The notes under the pieces were generated by a model. It saw nothing but the letters and a program-made list of their open reading frames with translations, was not told the DNA's origin and ran no database searches. Shown here in pieces: positions 45,447-55,651 of a DNA stretch of 64,000 nt. The position numbers and the translations under genes were made by a program. Source of the DNA: Segetibacter sp. 3557_3 (lineage in GTDB: Bacteria; Bacteroidota; Bacteroidia; Chitinophagales; Chitinophagaceae); the NCBI RefSeq assembly GCF_004354985.1, contig NZ_SMSK01000001.1:1116001-1180000 (forward strand). The letters are read 5' to 3'. The first letter of the stretch is position 1, and each line of letters opens with the position of its first letter.

Positions 45447-45729
45447 ACGAGACAGTATTGTAAGGATCCAATATGAATCCTGATGAAATTTACGACTAAA
45501 TCTTATTTCACCTAAGAATACTTACAAATAATTCGCTTTTACTTTCACGGCTTTGCGAGCCTCAAAGCTGCTATAGTATCGGGTCACGTACACCAGCGGG
45601 GAGCAAGCTTATATGCAACTGGTTGTTGTCGCCCCGGGATGCTTTCAGTCGTCAGAACGACAAATCCGCCCTTCGGAACTCCCGCAAAGTTTTTCTCAAT
45701 CCCGATGGGGTACACGGAGAGACAGAAGG
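45447..45729. other. upstream region of nuoA
   Basis: Contains the candidate nuo promoter (TTTG near 45525, TAAGATTT near 45499 on the minus strand, spacing about 19). Otherwise no gene. Confidence 0.4.
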
Positions 45730-46164
45730 TTACAGCTGTTTCTGAACAACAAACATCTCTTTGAATTTAAGGTTCTCCCTGGGAAGGCCAATGCGGAAGA
45801 AAATCTTTCTAACCTGGGTAACCAGGTCTTTGTAAGAAGGTGGTTTAACAAGGTAAAGGGTACATCCATGTTTATAACAGCAATCTATGTCTTCTACATC
45901 CAATGAAGTTGAATAGATAATGACCGGTGTACACTTCAGCTTTTTCTGCTGCCGCAATGCAACCAGACAGTGAATACCATTCTTTTTTGGAATATTTAAA
46001 TCAAGGAATATCAGGTCCGGCTCTGCATGATCATCTAACGACTGCAAGAATAACTGTCCATCTTTTGAATGAATGATATTGATTTTAGGCAGAACTGTTT
46101 CGATGGCTTCTTTTAGCAATAAGAAGTCTTCTTTATCGTCTTCTGCTATTGCGATGTTTATCAT
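45730..46164 (-). CDS. single-domain response regulator
   Basis: 144 aa, a CheY-like receiver. Acid pocket EDD (about 9-11), phosphoacceptor Asp in PDLIFLDLNIPKKNG (about 55), conserved Ser in IIYSTS (about 83-88) and Lys in YLVKPP (about 104-109). No output domain. It belongs to the class that pairs with GAF/PAS histidine kinases in Bacteroidota. It is intact, in contrast to the remnants just upstream. Confidence 0.88.
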   Translation of the reverse strand: MINIAIAEDDKEDFLLLKEAIETVLPKINIIHSKDGQLFLQSLDDHAEPDLIFLDLNIPKKNGIHCLVALRQQKKLKCTPVIIYSTSLDVEDIDCCYKHGCTLYLVKPPSYKDLVTQVRKIFFRIGLPRENLKFKEMFVVQKQL

Positions 46165-46249
46165 TAATACTGGTTTATTTACGTCTAAAGCGCTTTAAAT
46201 AACTATCGAATACCGGGTACAAACACCGGGAATGCTTTAACAGCCATCC

Positions 46250-46751
46250 TCATTGATCCCGGGATACGAGGGTTGCCGCCTGGTCACCGGAAACATCCCG
46301 GCCACCACCAGCCTGAGGCAAAATCACGAAGGAAGATCGATCATTTTTGTTAGAAAAATGTCCATCCTTCCAACTTTGCATCACCAAACTTAAAAGTGCT
46401 TTTAAGGTGTTGAAATTGTCTGGTTTTGGAAAAGAACCTGCTGCGCCAAGCTCCCGTGCTCTTTCAACATCTTCAGGGTGAGAAGATGTGGAATACATCA
46501 TCACCGGAATAAGTGGTAGCGGTGATGGGCCTTTAGGAAAGTAAGGCATTGCCAGCCCGTCTTACCTGGCATATTAATGTCTAAAAAATAAATTCAGGTA
46601 AATCAATTTCATCATTACCCAGTTGCCGCAGGGCTTTCGTACAATCTTTATATACAACACAATTTGTTTCCGGCGCAACGTCTTGCAACGCCTCACAAAA
46701 TAATTCGGCATCGTCCGAATCATCGTCCAATAGTAAAATATTCTTCAGCAT
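46250..46751 (-). pseudogene. frameshifted response regulator
   Basis: Starts ATG at 46751 with LKNILLLDDDSDDAELF. At about 46588 a T run is one base short, so PEFIF is followed by a stop where FLDINMPGKTGW should continue. A second shift at about 46535 returns the frame to PLIPVMMYSTSSHPEDVERA through SFPKPDNFNTLKALL. Two single-base changes separate it from an intact 150-aa receiver. These may be true mutations or sequencing errors. Confidence 0.8.
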
Positions 46752-46778
46752 GATCAAGCTCTTTTGTCCATTACAGAC

Positions 46779-47675
46779 TTACGATAAAGGCAGTACTATC
46801 CTGAACTGAGCCCCTTTACCAGGCTCACCGGTCGCCGATATAGCGCCGCCATGCCGTTCAACAATTTTCTTACACAACGCTAAACCCAGTCCCGTACCTT
46901 CATATTCGTCTGCCGGATTTAGCCTTGTAAATGTTTCGAAAATGGTTTGTGCATATTCGGGCTCAAAACCGATGCCATTGTCGGAGACTAAAATTGCCAC
47001 AAATCCGGGTTCAACAGCGCGCCTGCTGCTGCTGTTCGGGAGCGTTTTTTGGTTCAACCGTAAGCTGGACCGTGCCAATGTTGTTTCGATAAGTTAGAAT
47101 GGCACTGGGGATTTCGGCAACGGGCAGTACTTCATCAACGAGTTCTGTGGCGATTGCATTTCGCGGCATTTCATTATACTCTGCTTCACGGGGATTTTGT
47201 ACAAAGACTACCCCTCCCAGTTCTTTCACGCGTTTGAGCCCCATAGAACCATTGGCGCCGGTGCCGGATAAAACGACAGAAACCGCCCGGGGACCGTAAG
47301 CTTCCGCCAGGCTCCGAAAAAAATGTCTACAGGGGCGCGTCTTTCTTCTGCCCGCACGTTTTCAGTAGGCACAATAAAGCCATCCTGTAATACAAGGTGT
47401 TGGTTTGGTGGCACCACATAAACATTGTCGGTCTCGAGTTTTACTTTGCCTGTTATTTGTTGAACCCCGATTGTCGTGGTAGCCTGGAGTACCTCCGCCA
47501 GTTTGCTGTCGTAGTCGGGAGGAAGATGCAGGATAACAACATAGCCAAGCCTTGAATCGGTAGGAACATGCTGAAAAAATTCTTTAAGCGCCTGTATGCC
47601 CCCCGCTGAAGCTCCTATACATACGAAAAGGAACCCAGCCGGCTGTTCATCTAAAAACGACTCGATTTTGTCCAT
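46779..47675 (-). pseudogene. CheB methylesterase joined to histidine kinase fragment, frameshifted and internally deleted
   Basis: The first frame (47675-47300) encodes the CheB catalytic start: CIGASAGGIQALKEFF, LHLPPDYDSKLAEVLQ, VYVVPPNQHLVLQDG. At about 47310 a run of 7 T where 8 are needed shifts PVDIFF out of RSLAEAYGPRAVSVVLSGTGANG, which continues in the next frame to NEMPRNAIATELVDEVLP (47244-47011). Soon after, the reading jumps (another frame, 47078) into a HATPase tail, SDNGIGFEPEYA and GTGLGLALCKKIVERHGG. The CheR, PAS, HisKA and N-box parts of a hybrid are gone. Confidence 0.8.
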
Positions 47676-48037
47676 TACACTTTCTGTTTGTGACGCTTTA
47701 AAACCTTATTACTGTTACCTCAGCTATCCGGCAAAACAATTGTGCTTTGTAATACCCGAAACCAGGTTTAATTCAATGAGGTGTCCGCTACGCAATCCCT
47801 TGCCGTGAAATCTGCTTATCCAACGACCGTCATCTTCGCAAACCGGCTGGTTCCCTTGTTTTCACCTCCGGACAACAGGAAAACCAGGAGGTTTGTTGCT
47901 GTTGCAGTTCTATATGTGGGAAGAGTTTTCCGACGCCATGAAAAGATTCAGATGAACGGAATGCGACGCAACAACTGGTGCACAAATAACAAATGCCCGT
48001 AGCCAAAAAATTCACTTCAAGTTTGCTTTCGCAAGCT
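47676..48037. repeat. intergenic with dispersed repeat
   Basis: Contains GATGAACGGAATGCGACGCAAC at 47951-47972 and an AAATGCCCGTAGCCAAAA tail, shared with 10630-10690. It lies exactly between two CheB fragments. No gene. Confidence 0.6.
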
Positions 48038-48403
48038 TCACCAGGTCTCGTTAGCCTGTTCACTAATGCTGTCTTTTGTTAGTTGTTCATGGTTGGTAAC
48101 GATATCGCGTACCGGGTTTGCGCGATGGGTGGCGTCGGCCGCTTTTTTGAAGTACATGGCTGCAAGTTTTGGCTCATTTTTTTCCGCGTAATGGTCCCCC
48201 AGGTTATTAAATAACAAGACGCTTTCTTCTACACCACGAATTGCCCCCCACAGGGTATCTTCAATATTCTCTGTAATGGAAGTGAGCAGGCTTTCGGCAG
48301 AATAAGCGTGCCCGGTATGGCACCTGTACCTGATCATGTTTCCTTCTTTGAGTATGTGAGCCGGGGTATTTTTATGAAATAAGGTAAAATAATTGTTGGT
48401 CAA
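48038..48403 (-). pseudogene. CheB C-terminal remnant
   Basis: An open frame of 121 codons that lacks the CheB catalytic domain. HILKEGNMIRYRCHTGHAYSAESLL (from about 48360) and LWGAIRGVEESVLLFNNLGDHY resemble the C-terminal helical tail of stand-alone chemotaxis protein CheB in Bacteroidota. The first 15 residues are unrelated, so the true start is gone. Confidence 0.65.
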
Positions 48404-48735
48404 GCTGCCAGTTTTTAAAAACCGGCATGAAAAGTTGTTCCTGTGACAACCGTTACGTAACCGCCAGGTTTAGCTTTCGGCAACTGTTCAGGTCGACTGA
48501 AGCAATGAAAATTAAGCTAAGTCGACCAGCTCTGTACAAACGGGATTGCGGAATATTCAGGAGGCTGAAGACCAGGTGAGGGAACTTTTTTTGTACTGAG
48601 CTTCTGTGCTAATATCCGGCAGCCGTTGCGACGCTCCGTTTTAACAGGATAACCCTGTTCAACAACGGCATTGCACGCCCCAAAAGCATTGCGTATATTA
48701 AAGCCCCCAAAGGTTTCAAACCCCTTAAAATTCCG
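48404..48735. other. intergenic, no gene seen
   Basis: About 330 bp. A minus-strand frame overlapping the next gene start (48843-48517) is a shadow. Confidence 0.3.
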
Positions 48736-50460
48736 GTGCAGATGCCACAAACTCACCTTAAAACAACAAGCAGCATTTTGAGCCTCGACATACCCGGGCT
48801 GGCTATGGTGTTGTTCACTATGCTTGTTATCGGGTGCCACCAAAAAGCTTCAGCGCCCACCAAAGCCGAACTGAGCGCGATTGGACTTAAAACGGGTGAC
48901 ATCATCTCCTGTGGAGGCAATGAATTTGGCACCGTCCGGTTTAGTATCTCCTGCAGCGAGCGTCAAGCAGATTTTGAACTTGCGCTGAAACTGTTGCATT
49001 CTTTTGAATACGACGAAGCCGAAAAGGCATTTGCAGCTATCATCCGGATGGAGCCGGGTTGCGCAATGGCGTATTGGGGTGTGGCAATGGCTAACTTTCA
49101 TCCGATATGGGCACCGCCAACAGCAGATGAGTTGGCAAAAGGCGCCAGGGCGTTGAAAATCGCCCGGCAAATAGCGGGGAAAACACAAAAGGAGGCTGAT
49201 TATATCAGTGCCATTGGCACCTTCTACGACGATTGGTCAACGCTTGACCATTACAGCCGTTGTTTAAAGTTTGAGGCTGCAATGGAAAAACTGTACACCA
49301 CCTATCCCAATGATATAGAGGCCGCGCTGTTTTATTCCCTGGCACTGAATGCTGCTGCAAGCCCGTCGGATAAGGCGTTTACCAGGCAGAGAAAAGCGGG
49401 GGCGATCCTTGACAAACTTTATGATATCGAACCCAACCATCCCGGGGTGGTACACTATATTATTCATTCCTACGACTCACCTGAGCTCGCAGCACGCGCA
49501 CTGCTGGCGGCAAGAAAATACGCGGCTGTTGCGCCTTCGTCGGCGCACGCGCTGCATATGCCCTCGCACATTTTCACCAGGCTGGGACTTTGGGAAGATT
49601 GTATAAAATCGAACCTTGCAGCCGTTGCCTCTGCAAAGTGTTATGCCGACGCAAACGGTATGAAGGGGCACTGGGATGAAGAAATTCATGGATTAGACTA
49701 CCTGGTTTATGGCTACCTGCAAAAAGGTGATAACGAGGCGGCACAACGGCAGCTGGCATACCTGAAAACAATTAACGAAGTTCAGCCCGTCACTTTTAAA
49801 GTGGCCTATGCCTTCGCAGCGATCCCCTCGCGGCTATTGCTCGAGAATAAACGTTGGAGAGAAGCAGCTCAATTGAAAGTGCATAATGCAAACATCGTTT
49901 GGAAAAACTTTCCCTGGCAAAATGCAATCATTCAATTCACCCGTGCAATGGGTGCTATCCACACCGGCGACCTTGCTCGTGCAAAGGCCGGTTTGCAAAA
50001 TCTACATACCCTTCACGCCGCGCTGATCGAACAAAAAGATCCGTATAAAGCCAACCAGGTGATGATACAAATAAAAACGGCTGAAGCATGGCTGCGGTGT
50101 AAAGAAGGTAAGCGGACCGAAGCAATTGCATTGATGGAACTCGCAGCCGACATGGAAGACAGCACAGAAAAACACCCCACCACACCGGGCGAAGTGTTGC
50201 CGGCAAGGGAACTCTGCGCCGATCTTTACTTACAGTTGAACAAGGCGGACAAAGCCTTAAAAGCTTATGAACAAGATTTGGAGAAACACCCAAACCGATT
50301 TAACGCCTTGTATGGTGCCGGGGTTGCAGCCGAACAATCAGGCGAAAGCGACAAAGCCGCAGCATATTACCAAAAATTGATTGAAACGGTTGGGCCCGGC
50401 AACAAAGAACGACCCGAGTTAACAAACGCAAGAAGGTTTTTGAAACGAAACCTGGGCTAA
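48736..50460 (+). CDS. secreted TPR lipoprotein
   Basis: 574 aa. A hydrophobic stretch ends in the lipobox LVIGC (about 30-34), so it is probably lipid-anchored. An in-frame ATG at 48805 (Met24) is an alternative start but gives a very short signal. The rest is alpha-helical with TPR-like units: FEYDEAEKAFAAIIRMEPG (about 92-110), DIEPNHPGVVHYIIHSYDSP (about 230), and C-terminal AGVAAEQSGESDKAAAYYQKLI. HSYDSPELAARAL and ALHMPSHIFTRLG are typical of this family of large TPR proteins. Function unknown. Confidence 0.8.
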   Translation: MQMPQTHLKTTSSILSLDIPGLAMVLFTMLVIGCHQKASAPTKAELSAIGLKTGDIISCGGNEFGTVRFSISCSERQADFELALKLLHSFEYDEAEKAFAAIIRMEPGCAMAYWGVAMANFHPIWAPPTADELAKGARALKIARQIAGKTQKEADYISAIGTFYDDWSTLDHYSRCLKFEAAMEKLYTTYPNDIEAALFYSLALNAAASPSDKAFTRQRKAGAILDKLYDIEPNHPGVVHYIIHSYDSPELAARALLAARKYAAVAPSSAHALHMPSHIFTRLGLWEDCIKSNLAAVASAKCYADANGMKGHWDEEIHGLDYLVYGYLQKGDNEAAQRQLAYLKTINEVQPVTFKVAYAFAAIPSRLLLENKRWREAAQLKVHNANIVWKNFPWQNAIIQFTRAMGAIHTGDLARAKAGLQNLHTLHAALIEQKDPYKANQVMIQIKTAEAWLRCKEGKRTEAIALMELAADMEDSTEKHPTTPGEVLPARELCADLYLQLNKADKALKAYEQDLEKHPNRFNALYGAGVAAEQSGESDKAAAYYQKLIETVGPGNKERPELTNARRFLKRNLG

Positions 50461-50547
50461 CTTCACTTTGCTTTCGTTAGCGCTACTTGAATCCCTTATG
50501 GTATATTCGCTGACAATGCGTGATCCGATTGTTTAAAAATTGATCCA

Positions 50548-51009
50548 TTGAAAAGAGTTTCTACGATAGTGTTGGTAATAGTTGCGATTGTTGTGCTACA
50601 AAGTTGCAGCCGGCACAATGGTGCCAATAGCCAGGCTGCCCAGGCTTCGCTTTTTGGAACATGGACGCTGAGTGAAAGTTCGGGTGGTATGCGCCCGGGT
50701 GTTGCTAAACATCCACCCGGCAATGGCAACAACCTTAAGTTTACGGAAACAGATTTTGAAATGTATGAGGCCGGGCAACTCGTTAAAAGTGGTAAGTATA
50801 CTGTAGTGGCAGATACCACGGTTGAGGCCAGCGTTTGCATGGTACTTCCTAAAGGAGAATTTACAAAACGCATCATCTACAACAACGATACAACTGCAGA
50901 CAAGGTATTCTTCAAAATTGAAGCGGAAAAACTTACATTTATTTCGGGCTGTTATGCTTATGATGCCGGTCACCAGGAGACCTATGTAAAACAGAAAACG
51001 GGTCGATAG
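50548..51009 (+). CDS. small lipoprotein, possible lipocalin-like domain
   Basis: 153 aa starting TTG. Lipobox LQSC at about residues 17-20. The domain (about 30-140) is a beta-rich fold with GTWTLSESSG at the start, as in many lipocalin-like stress lipoproteins, then KSGKYTVVADTT and VFFKIEAEKLTF. 88 bp downstream of the TPR lipoprotein gene on the same strand. Confidence 0.6.
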   Translation: MKRVSTIVLVIVAIVVLQSCSRHNGANSQAAQASLFGTWTLSESSGGMRPGVAKHPPGNGNNLKFTETDFEMYEAGQLVKSGKYTVVADTTVEASVCMVLPKGEFTKRIIYNNDTTADKVFFKIEAEKLTFISGCYAYDAGHQETYVKQKTGR

Positions 51010-51258
51010 ACTTGTCGGCGTCCGGGAGACAATACCAGGCCAATTACCGGCCCAAGACTTAGCGTCCTGGCTACCTCATCTTCTAACAATCCCCAATAGG
51101 ACCACCAAAGTTTTTAACAAGCTGGCCAACGCACCCCTGCCAGGCGGAATTCATGGCGCATTTAACCCTTTATTCGTCCTTTTACACCCTTTTAATCGTA
51201 AGTCGTCCGACGTAAACTTGCAGTAATAACTATTCGATACCGCTCTAAAAATTACGTT

Positions 51259-51681
51259 ATGACAAATCAAATTTATCCGTGCTTATGGTTTGATGGCCAG
51301 GCAAAAGCAGCAGCCGATTTCTACTGTTCGGTTTTCAAAGACGCAACGATTATTACCGATACGCCGATGGTCGTAATATTTGAAGTAAATGGAAGCAGGT
51401 TTATGGGATTAAATGGTGGGCCCCAATTTAAATTCGACGAAGCCGTTTCATTTGTGGTGAATTGTGATACCCAGGACGACATAGATTATTATTGGGAGAA
51501 ATTGACGGAGGGCGGACAGGAAAGCAGGTGTGGCTGGTTAAAGGATAAGTTTGGCGTTTCCTGGCAAATTGTACCGACAAATATCGGAGCGTTAATGAGC
51601 GACCCTGCAAGAGCAGAACGTGTTATGAATGTTGTGCTCAAAATGAAAAAGCTGGACCTAAAAGCTATGGAAGAAGCATAA
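51259..51681 (+). CDS. VOC family (glyoxalase/PhnB-like) protein
   Basis: 140 aa. PhnB-type vicinal oxygen chelate fold: PCLWFDGQAKAAADFYCSVF (about 7-26), FMGLNGGPQFKF (about 48-59) and GWLKDKFGVSWQIVPT (about 92-107). The His and Glu metal ligands are not all present, as is usual in the PhnB subgroup, so function may be non-enzymatic. Separate transcription unit. Confidence 0.88.
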   Translation: MTNQIYPCLWFDGQAKAAADFYCSVFKDATIITDTPMVVIFEVNGSRFMGLNGGPQFKFDEAVSFVVNCDTQDDIDYYWEKLTEGGQESRCGWLKDKFGVSWQIVPTNIGALMSDPARAERVMNVVLKMKKLDLKAMEEA

Positions 51682-52232
51682 ATGAATATTTCGTAAAACA
51701 CCCATGAAGTTGAAGCAGCTTGGGAAAGAGTTACATTTACTTTCGCCTGGTCAATATGCTTGCTTTACGAGAAGCAATCGTTCAGCGCACACCTTTGTCC
51801 TGCCTCGTACATAATCCAAATTACCGATAACCTAAACGAAATGGAGTACCGTTGTTGCAACGGTACTCTGTCTGAAGCAAACTAAATAATTACGGTTAAT
51901 GTACCACTATCATTCAGAAGAACCGGTAGCCGTACGGGTTGACGCCTAAAGTACATAGGTACGTAAATTAAGGGGTGATCAAATAACTACAAGGCTTGAA
52001 CCCCTAAGTCGCCGACAAGGTGCTGGACGCACTATACTGCCTGGTGCAAACGCCGGAGCATGCATGCGCAAAATTGCTTTTTAATTTAACAAGTAGGTTA
52101 ATGGAAAAATCAATTTATAATTGTAAGTTAACAGATGATCAACCATCAAAAGCGGGCGCGACTAATGCATCTATGCGTTAATTAAAGTTGCGCTTCAGGC
52201 AGCTATCTTTCCTACCTGTAATTTGATTAACA
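51682..52232. other. intergenic with perfect hairpin
   Basis: A perfect 11-bp stem GAGTACCGTTG-TTG-CAACGGTACTC at 51844-51868. No T run follows, so it is not a standard terminator. No gene. Confidence 0.5.
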
Positions 52233-53213
52233 TTGAAAATTCATGCTTTTGTTTTGCTGCTTTTTTCCGTAGTTCAATGCCACGAAACTTCGGTGCACCA
52301 TACTAATATTAGGCATGAAGCGTCCGGGTATTCCAGCAACTATGTCTGGAAAAGACTTGTGGACAACGGACCATGGAAACCATCGTACAACTTTCAATTG
52401 TTTAGTATTCGTGACACCCTGTGGAGCTTTCATCACGACGGCGCCTGGTACTCGGCTGATGGTATGCAATGGAAGGAATCTCCCCTATTAAATGCCATTC
52501 ATAACCATGGCTTCCTTGACTATGTTTATTTCCGGAATGCCATTTACGGTCTTGGGTTCTTCAAGGGCAATATAGAGCAGTACCACTTTATTCCGGCTAT
52601 ATTTAAAACCGAAGATTATATTAAGTGGGATACAATTACACTCAATAGTAATTTACCTGCACGCTATTTCTATCACCCATTTGTATTTAGAAATAAAATA
52701 TGGATAATTGGTGGCGAAAGAGATGGTGTCATATTTTCCGACGTCTGGAATTCTGCCGATGCTGTTACCTGGTTGAAGGTAAAAGATAGCCTGCCGTTTG
52801 GCAGGCGGAGTAACAGCCAGGTGGTTGAACTGGATGGCAAACTCTTTCTGTTGAACAACGATGTCTGGAGTTCTGTGAACGGCCTGGACTGGCAGAAAGA
52901 AACCGACCAGATCGTTGCTGGTGCAAATATCTTTGGTTATGCAGCTATCGTTTTCGACAATAAAATATGGCTACTCGGATGCAATCGAAATCAGCAATTT
53001 TCAAGTGAGGTGTTTGTTAGTGAAAATGGAAAACAATGGACGAGTGAAGCGGCACCATGGACACCCCGCGGCGGAATTGCTGCAACGGTTCACCAGGGGA
53101 AAATTTTTCTTACCGGCGGCAAATATGGTGGTACGCCGGGGCAACCCCGATTTGTGTATAGCAACGACATCTGGACACTTGAACCATCGGCGGACAACCC
53201 GCGGAAACAGTAA
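52233..53213 (+). CDS. secreted Kelch/beta-propeller-like protein
   Basis: 326 aa starting TTG. Signal peptide about 1-16, with a Cys near the lipobox position (VVQC). Repeated propeller blades with the pattern of a glycine pair and aromatic tryptophan: RNKIWIIGGERDGVIFSDVW (about 151-170), DGKLFLLNNDVWSS (about 205), FDNKIWLLGCN (about 237), QGKIFLTGGKYGG (about 289-301). Each resembles a Kelch/galactose-oxidase blade of about 45-50 residues. The end of each blade reads NDVW or NDIW. Role unknown, possibly carbohydrate or protein binding at the surface. Confidence 0.7.
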   Translation: MKIHAFVLLLFSVVQCHETSVHHTNIRHEASGYSSNYVWKRLVDNGPWKPSYNFQLFSIRDTLWSFHHDGAWYSADGMQWKESPLLNAIHNHGFLDYVYFRNAIYGLGFFKGNIEQYHFIPAIFKTEDYIKWDTITLNSNLPARYFYHPFVFRNKIWIIGGERDGVIFSDVWNSADAVTWLKVKDSLPFGRRSNSQVVELDGKLFLLNNDVWSSVNGLDWQKETDQIVAGANIFGYAAIVFDNKIWLLGCNRNQQFSSEVFVSENGKQWTSEAAPWTPRGGIAATVHQGKIFLTGGKYGGTPGQPRFVYSNDIWTLEPSADNPRKQ

Positions 53214-53970
53214 AATGTATTGCATTCTCCGACGAGAGATATAAACCCATCTACGGTCTTAGATTTTGGGTAATGTACACGCTCATTGAACCCCACTTTT
53301 TTAATGTGCACACTTATTTTTTGATTCCTGAAAAAAAAAGCAATAAAATTCAGGTAAAATGAGCCCTCTATATAAACAAGTAACTTTATTCACTTGAACA
53401 ATGTCAATATGCGATTAAAGCAGACTTGCTTGAAAAAGCCTGATCCATTAAGAGGTACAAGAAAGTCGTTGAATTTTTTTCTAAAATTAAATTACCAACA
53501 ACGTCTTTGATGCTAACTCCGGACGAGCCTGTGAAAACGTTTATTAATTCACTTGATTATGGATTTTAACGGCGAATTAATGCGCCTAATTTTCAGAAAT
53601 AGAAATGACCGGCAAATTGATATTGATTAAAAAAATTTGCACCAGGTAGCAAGATTTCTTTGCGCCGTTCTGTTGATGAAGCCAGCACTCACCAATGTGC
53701 AAAAAAAAATGAAAAAGGGGCTAGTGCGCAAGAAAGTAATAGGGATAAGAACCAAAAACTACCCACACGAAGTGCGGGTTAATGCATAAATTTATTCCCT
53801 TCACTGTATAAATTTTAGTTAGCGATTTTTGCCATTCCAGTCCGTTAACGGCCGTTACCACATTTGTGAAAAGAAAATTGCCGGTGGTGAATAGAATTTA
53901 TGAAGTGCTTTGATTCATTAATAAAGCGCCCTATTTTACCCGCTCATCATTTAAACCAAAATTCATTGAA
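53214..53970. other. long intergenic region, no gene seen
   Basis: About 757 bp, AT-rich. No signal or family resemblance in any frame. No clear terminator after the Kelch-like gene. Confidence 0.3.
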
Positions 53971-55539
53971 ATGGCTACAGTACCCTTTTATGTACTCCTT
54001 GGAGAGTCAAATGCCGGATGGACCCCAATGTCGTTAATGACGGACCAGGACAAACAGACTTACAACAATGTAATTCCATTAACTGATATCTGGAATCCTG
54101 GCCGGGGTGCATTTTCGGCACAGATCGAACCACTTACCCCGGGTGTAAATACGATGTGCGAGAATTATGCTGACCTTACCCAATTCGGACCCGAGGTTGC
54201 TTTTATGAAATGCCTCCAGGACCAGCAGCCCCGTCAGCGATTCCTGTACAAACAAGGACAAGCAAATACATCCATGGTTGTCGACTGGAAACCCGTATTT
54301 CCATATACCGGTGGAGAAGGTTCAAGATTTTCACAATTGACACAATGGTTGCCGATGGCTGTTGAGCAGGCGCTTGCGAAAGGCTACGAACTTGACCTTA
54401 AAGCGATCATATGGGTGGGGGGTGAAAATGACTCAAAGGGTACTGCGGAGTCGCGCGCCAAACAATACTTTGAAGCCTTGTCAAGCTTCTTCTCCGCTTT
54501 TGATACATTATGGAAGAGTATCGCAGAGAAAAACAAACTTCCATTAAATCCGTACAAGCGTGTAATCGGTAAAGTAAATGCCCCCGGCCCGGCATTCCCT
54601 TATCGTGACTTTGTTCGAAATGCACAGATCAAGTACGCTTCGGATCCGGCAAATAACGCTGTGCTGATTGACACCGACAGCTACGGTCTGTTTGATTATG
54701 CACACTACGATGGCAAAGCAATGGTTCAATATGGTGTCGACATCTTCAACGCAGCACAGTGTGAGCAGCCTTCCATAGCGCCGGTAGCCGCCGTTTCATT
54801 TAGTGGCAAGGTCTTCCTCCAGGGCGCCTACAATAGCGCAAGCGGCACCATGAACAATTTTCTCAACAGCGAGGGTATCCTGGAAACGCATGCAAAATCA
54901 CACCCGTTTAACACTGCACCATTTAATTATTCCGGAAACGAGTCGGTAAAGGAGAACTTCTTCCTGTCTAACCCCGACATTGTTGACTGGGTATTGATTG
55001 AACTTCGGGACAGCGCTAATCCTTCATCCGTTGTTGCCCGGAGAGCGGCCCTGCTAAAAAAAGACGGCACGGTGGTAGAAAAAAATGGAACAGATACACA
55101 AATCAGGTTTGAGGGTGTGTCCGCAAGCAAATATTTTGTTGCGGTCAGGCATCGTAACCATTTAGGAATTCGTTCATCGGGTGCAATCGACTTCAGCTCG
55201 GGGGCAGGAAATTATGACTTCACCTCCGCAGCAACAAAAGCCTTCCAAAACCAGTCTTATACATCAACGGTTGAAGCAGGGGGAAGGTGGCTCATGCGCG
55301 CCGGCAACTCTAACAGCAACAGTAATGTTCGGTACGTAGGCCCGCAAAACGACCAGGACCATATCTTAAATGACCTGCTGGGTGGTTCCATCGGCAAGGT
55401 GATCGATAATGTTTATTCAGCCGCTGACCTGAATCTGGATGGAGCAGTAAAAGTAAGTGGCCCGGCAAACGACCAGAACTTTTTATTAAATGATGTACTT
55501 AATGGCTCTACCGGAATGGTCTACACCGAGCAATTGTAA
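53971..55539 (+). CDS. SGNH/sialate O-acetylesterase-like protein with dockerin-like tail
   Basis: 522 aa. The first half resembles the SASA (SGNH) family: VLLGESNAGW (about 8-17) fits the GxSN nucleophile block, WVGGENDSKG (about 148-157) fits the Gly and Asn oxyanion blocks, and DYAHYDGKAMVQYG (about 239-252) fits the D-x-x-H block. No signal peptide is visible. The second half (about 270-430) is a beta-sandwich, and the last about 60 residues hold two dockerin-like calcium loops: VRYVGPQNDQDHILNDLL and DLNLDGAVKVSGPANDQNF. The tail suggests export, but how is not clear. Substrate unknown. Confidence 0.65.
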   Translation: MATVPFYVLLGESNAGWTPMSLMTDQDKQTYNNVIPLTDIWNPGRGAFSAQIEPLTPGVNTMCENYADLTQFGPEVAFMKCLQDQQPRQRFLYKQGQANTSMVVDWKPVFPYTGGEGSRFSQLTQWLPMAVEQALAKGYELDLKAIIWVGGENDSKGTAESRAKQYFEALSSFFSAFDTLWKSIAEKNKLPLNPYKRVIGKVNAPGPAFPYRDFVRNAQIKYASDPANNAVLIDTDSYGLFDYAHYDGKAMVQYGVDIFNAAQCEQPSIAPVAAVSFSGKVFLQGAYNSASGTMNNFLNSEGILETHAKSHPFNTAPFNYSGNESVKENFFLSNPDIVDWVLIELRDSANPSSVVARRAALLKKDGTVVEKNGTDTQIRFEGVSASKYFVAVRHRNHLGIRSSGAIDFSSGAGNYDFTSAATKAFQNQSYTSTVEAGGRWLMRAGNSNSNSNVRYVGPQNDQDHILNDLLGGSIGKVIDNVYSAADLNLDGAVKVSGPANDQNFLLNDVLNGSTGMVYTEQL

Positions 55540-55595
55540 CGAAATTGAGGGCACCCATTCTCAGGACCCAACAACCTGATTGCTAAGTCTATACT

Positions 55596-55625
55596 AAATC
55601 GGCCGCGGATTTCCGCGGCCGATTT
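55596..55625. terminator. bidirectional terminator
   Basis: AAATCGGCCGCGG-ATTT-CCGCGGCCGATTT, a 13-bp palindromic stem with A and T ends, between convergent genes. Confidence 0.7.
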
Positions 55626-55651
55626 ACGTTCTGTTCAATTATGGCGCGATC

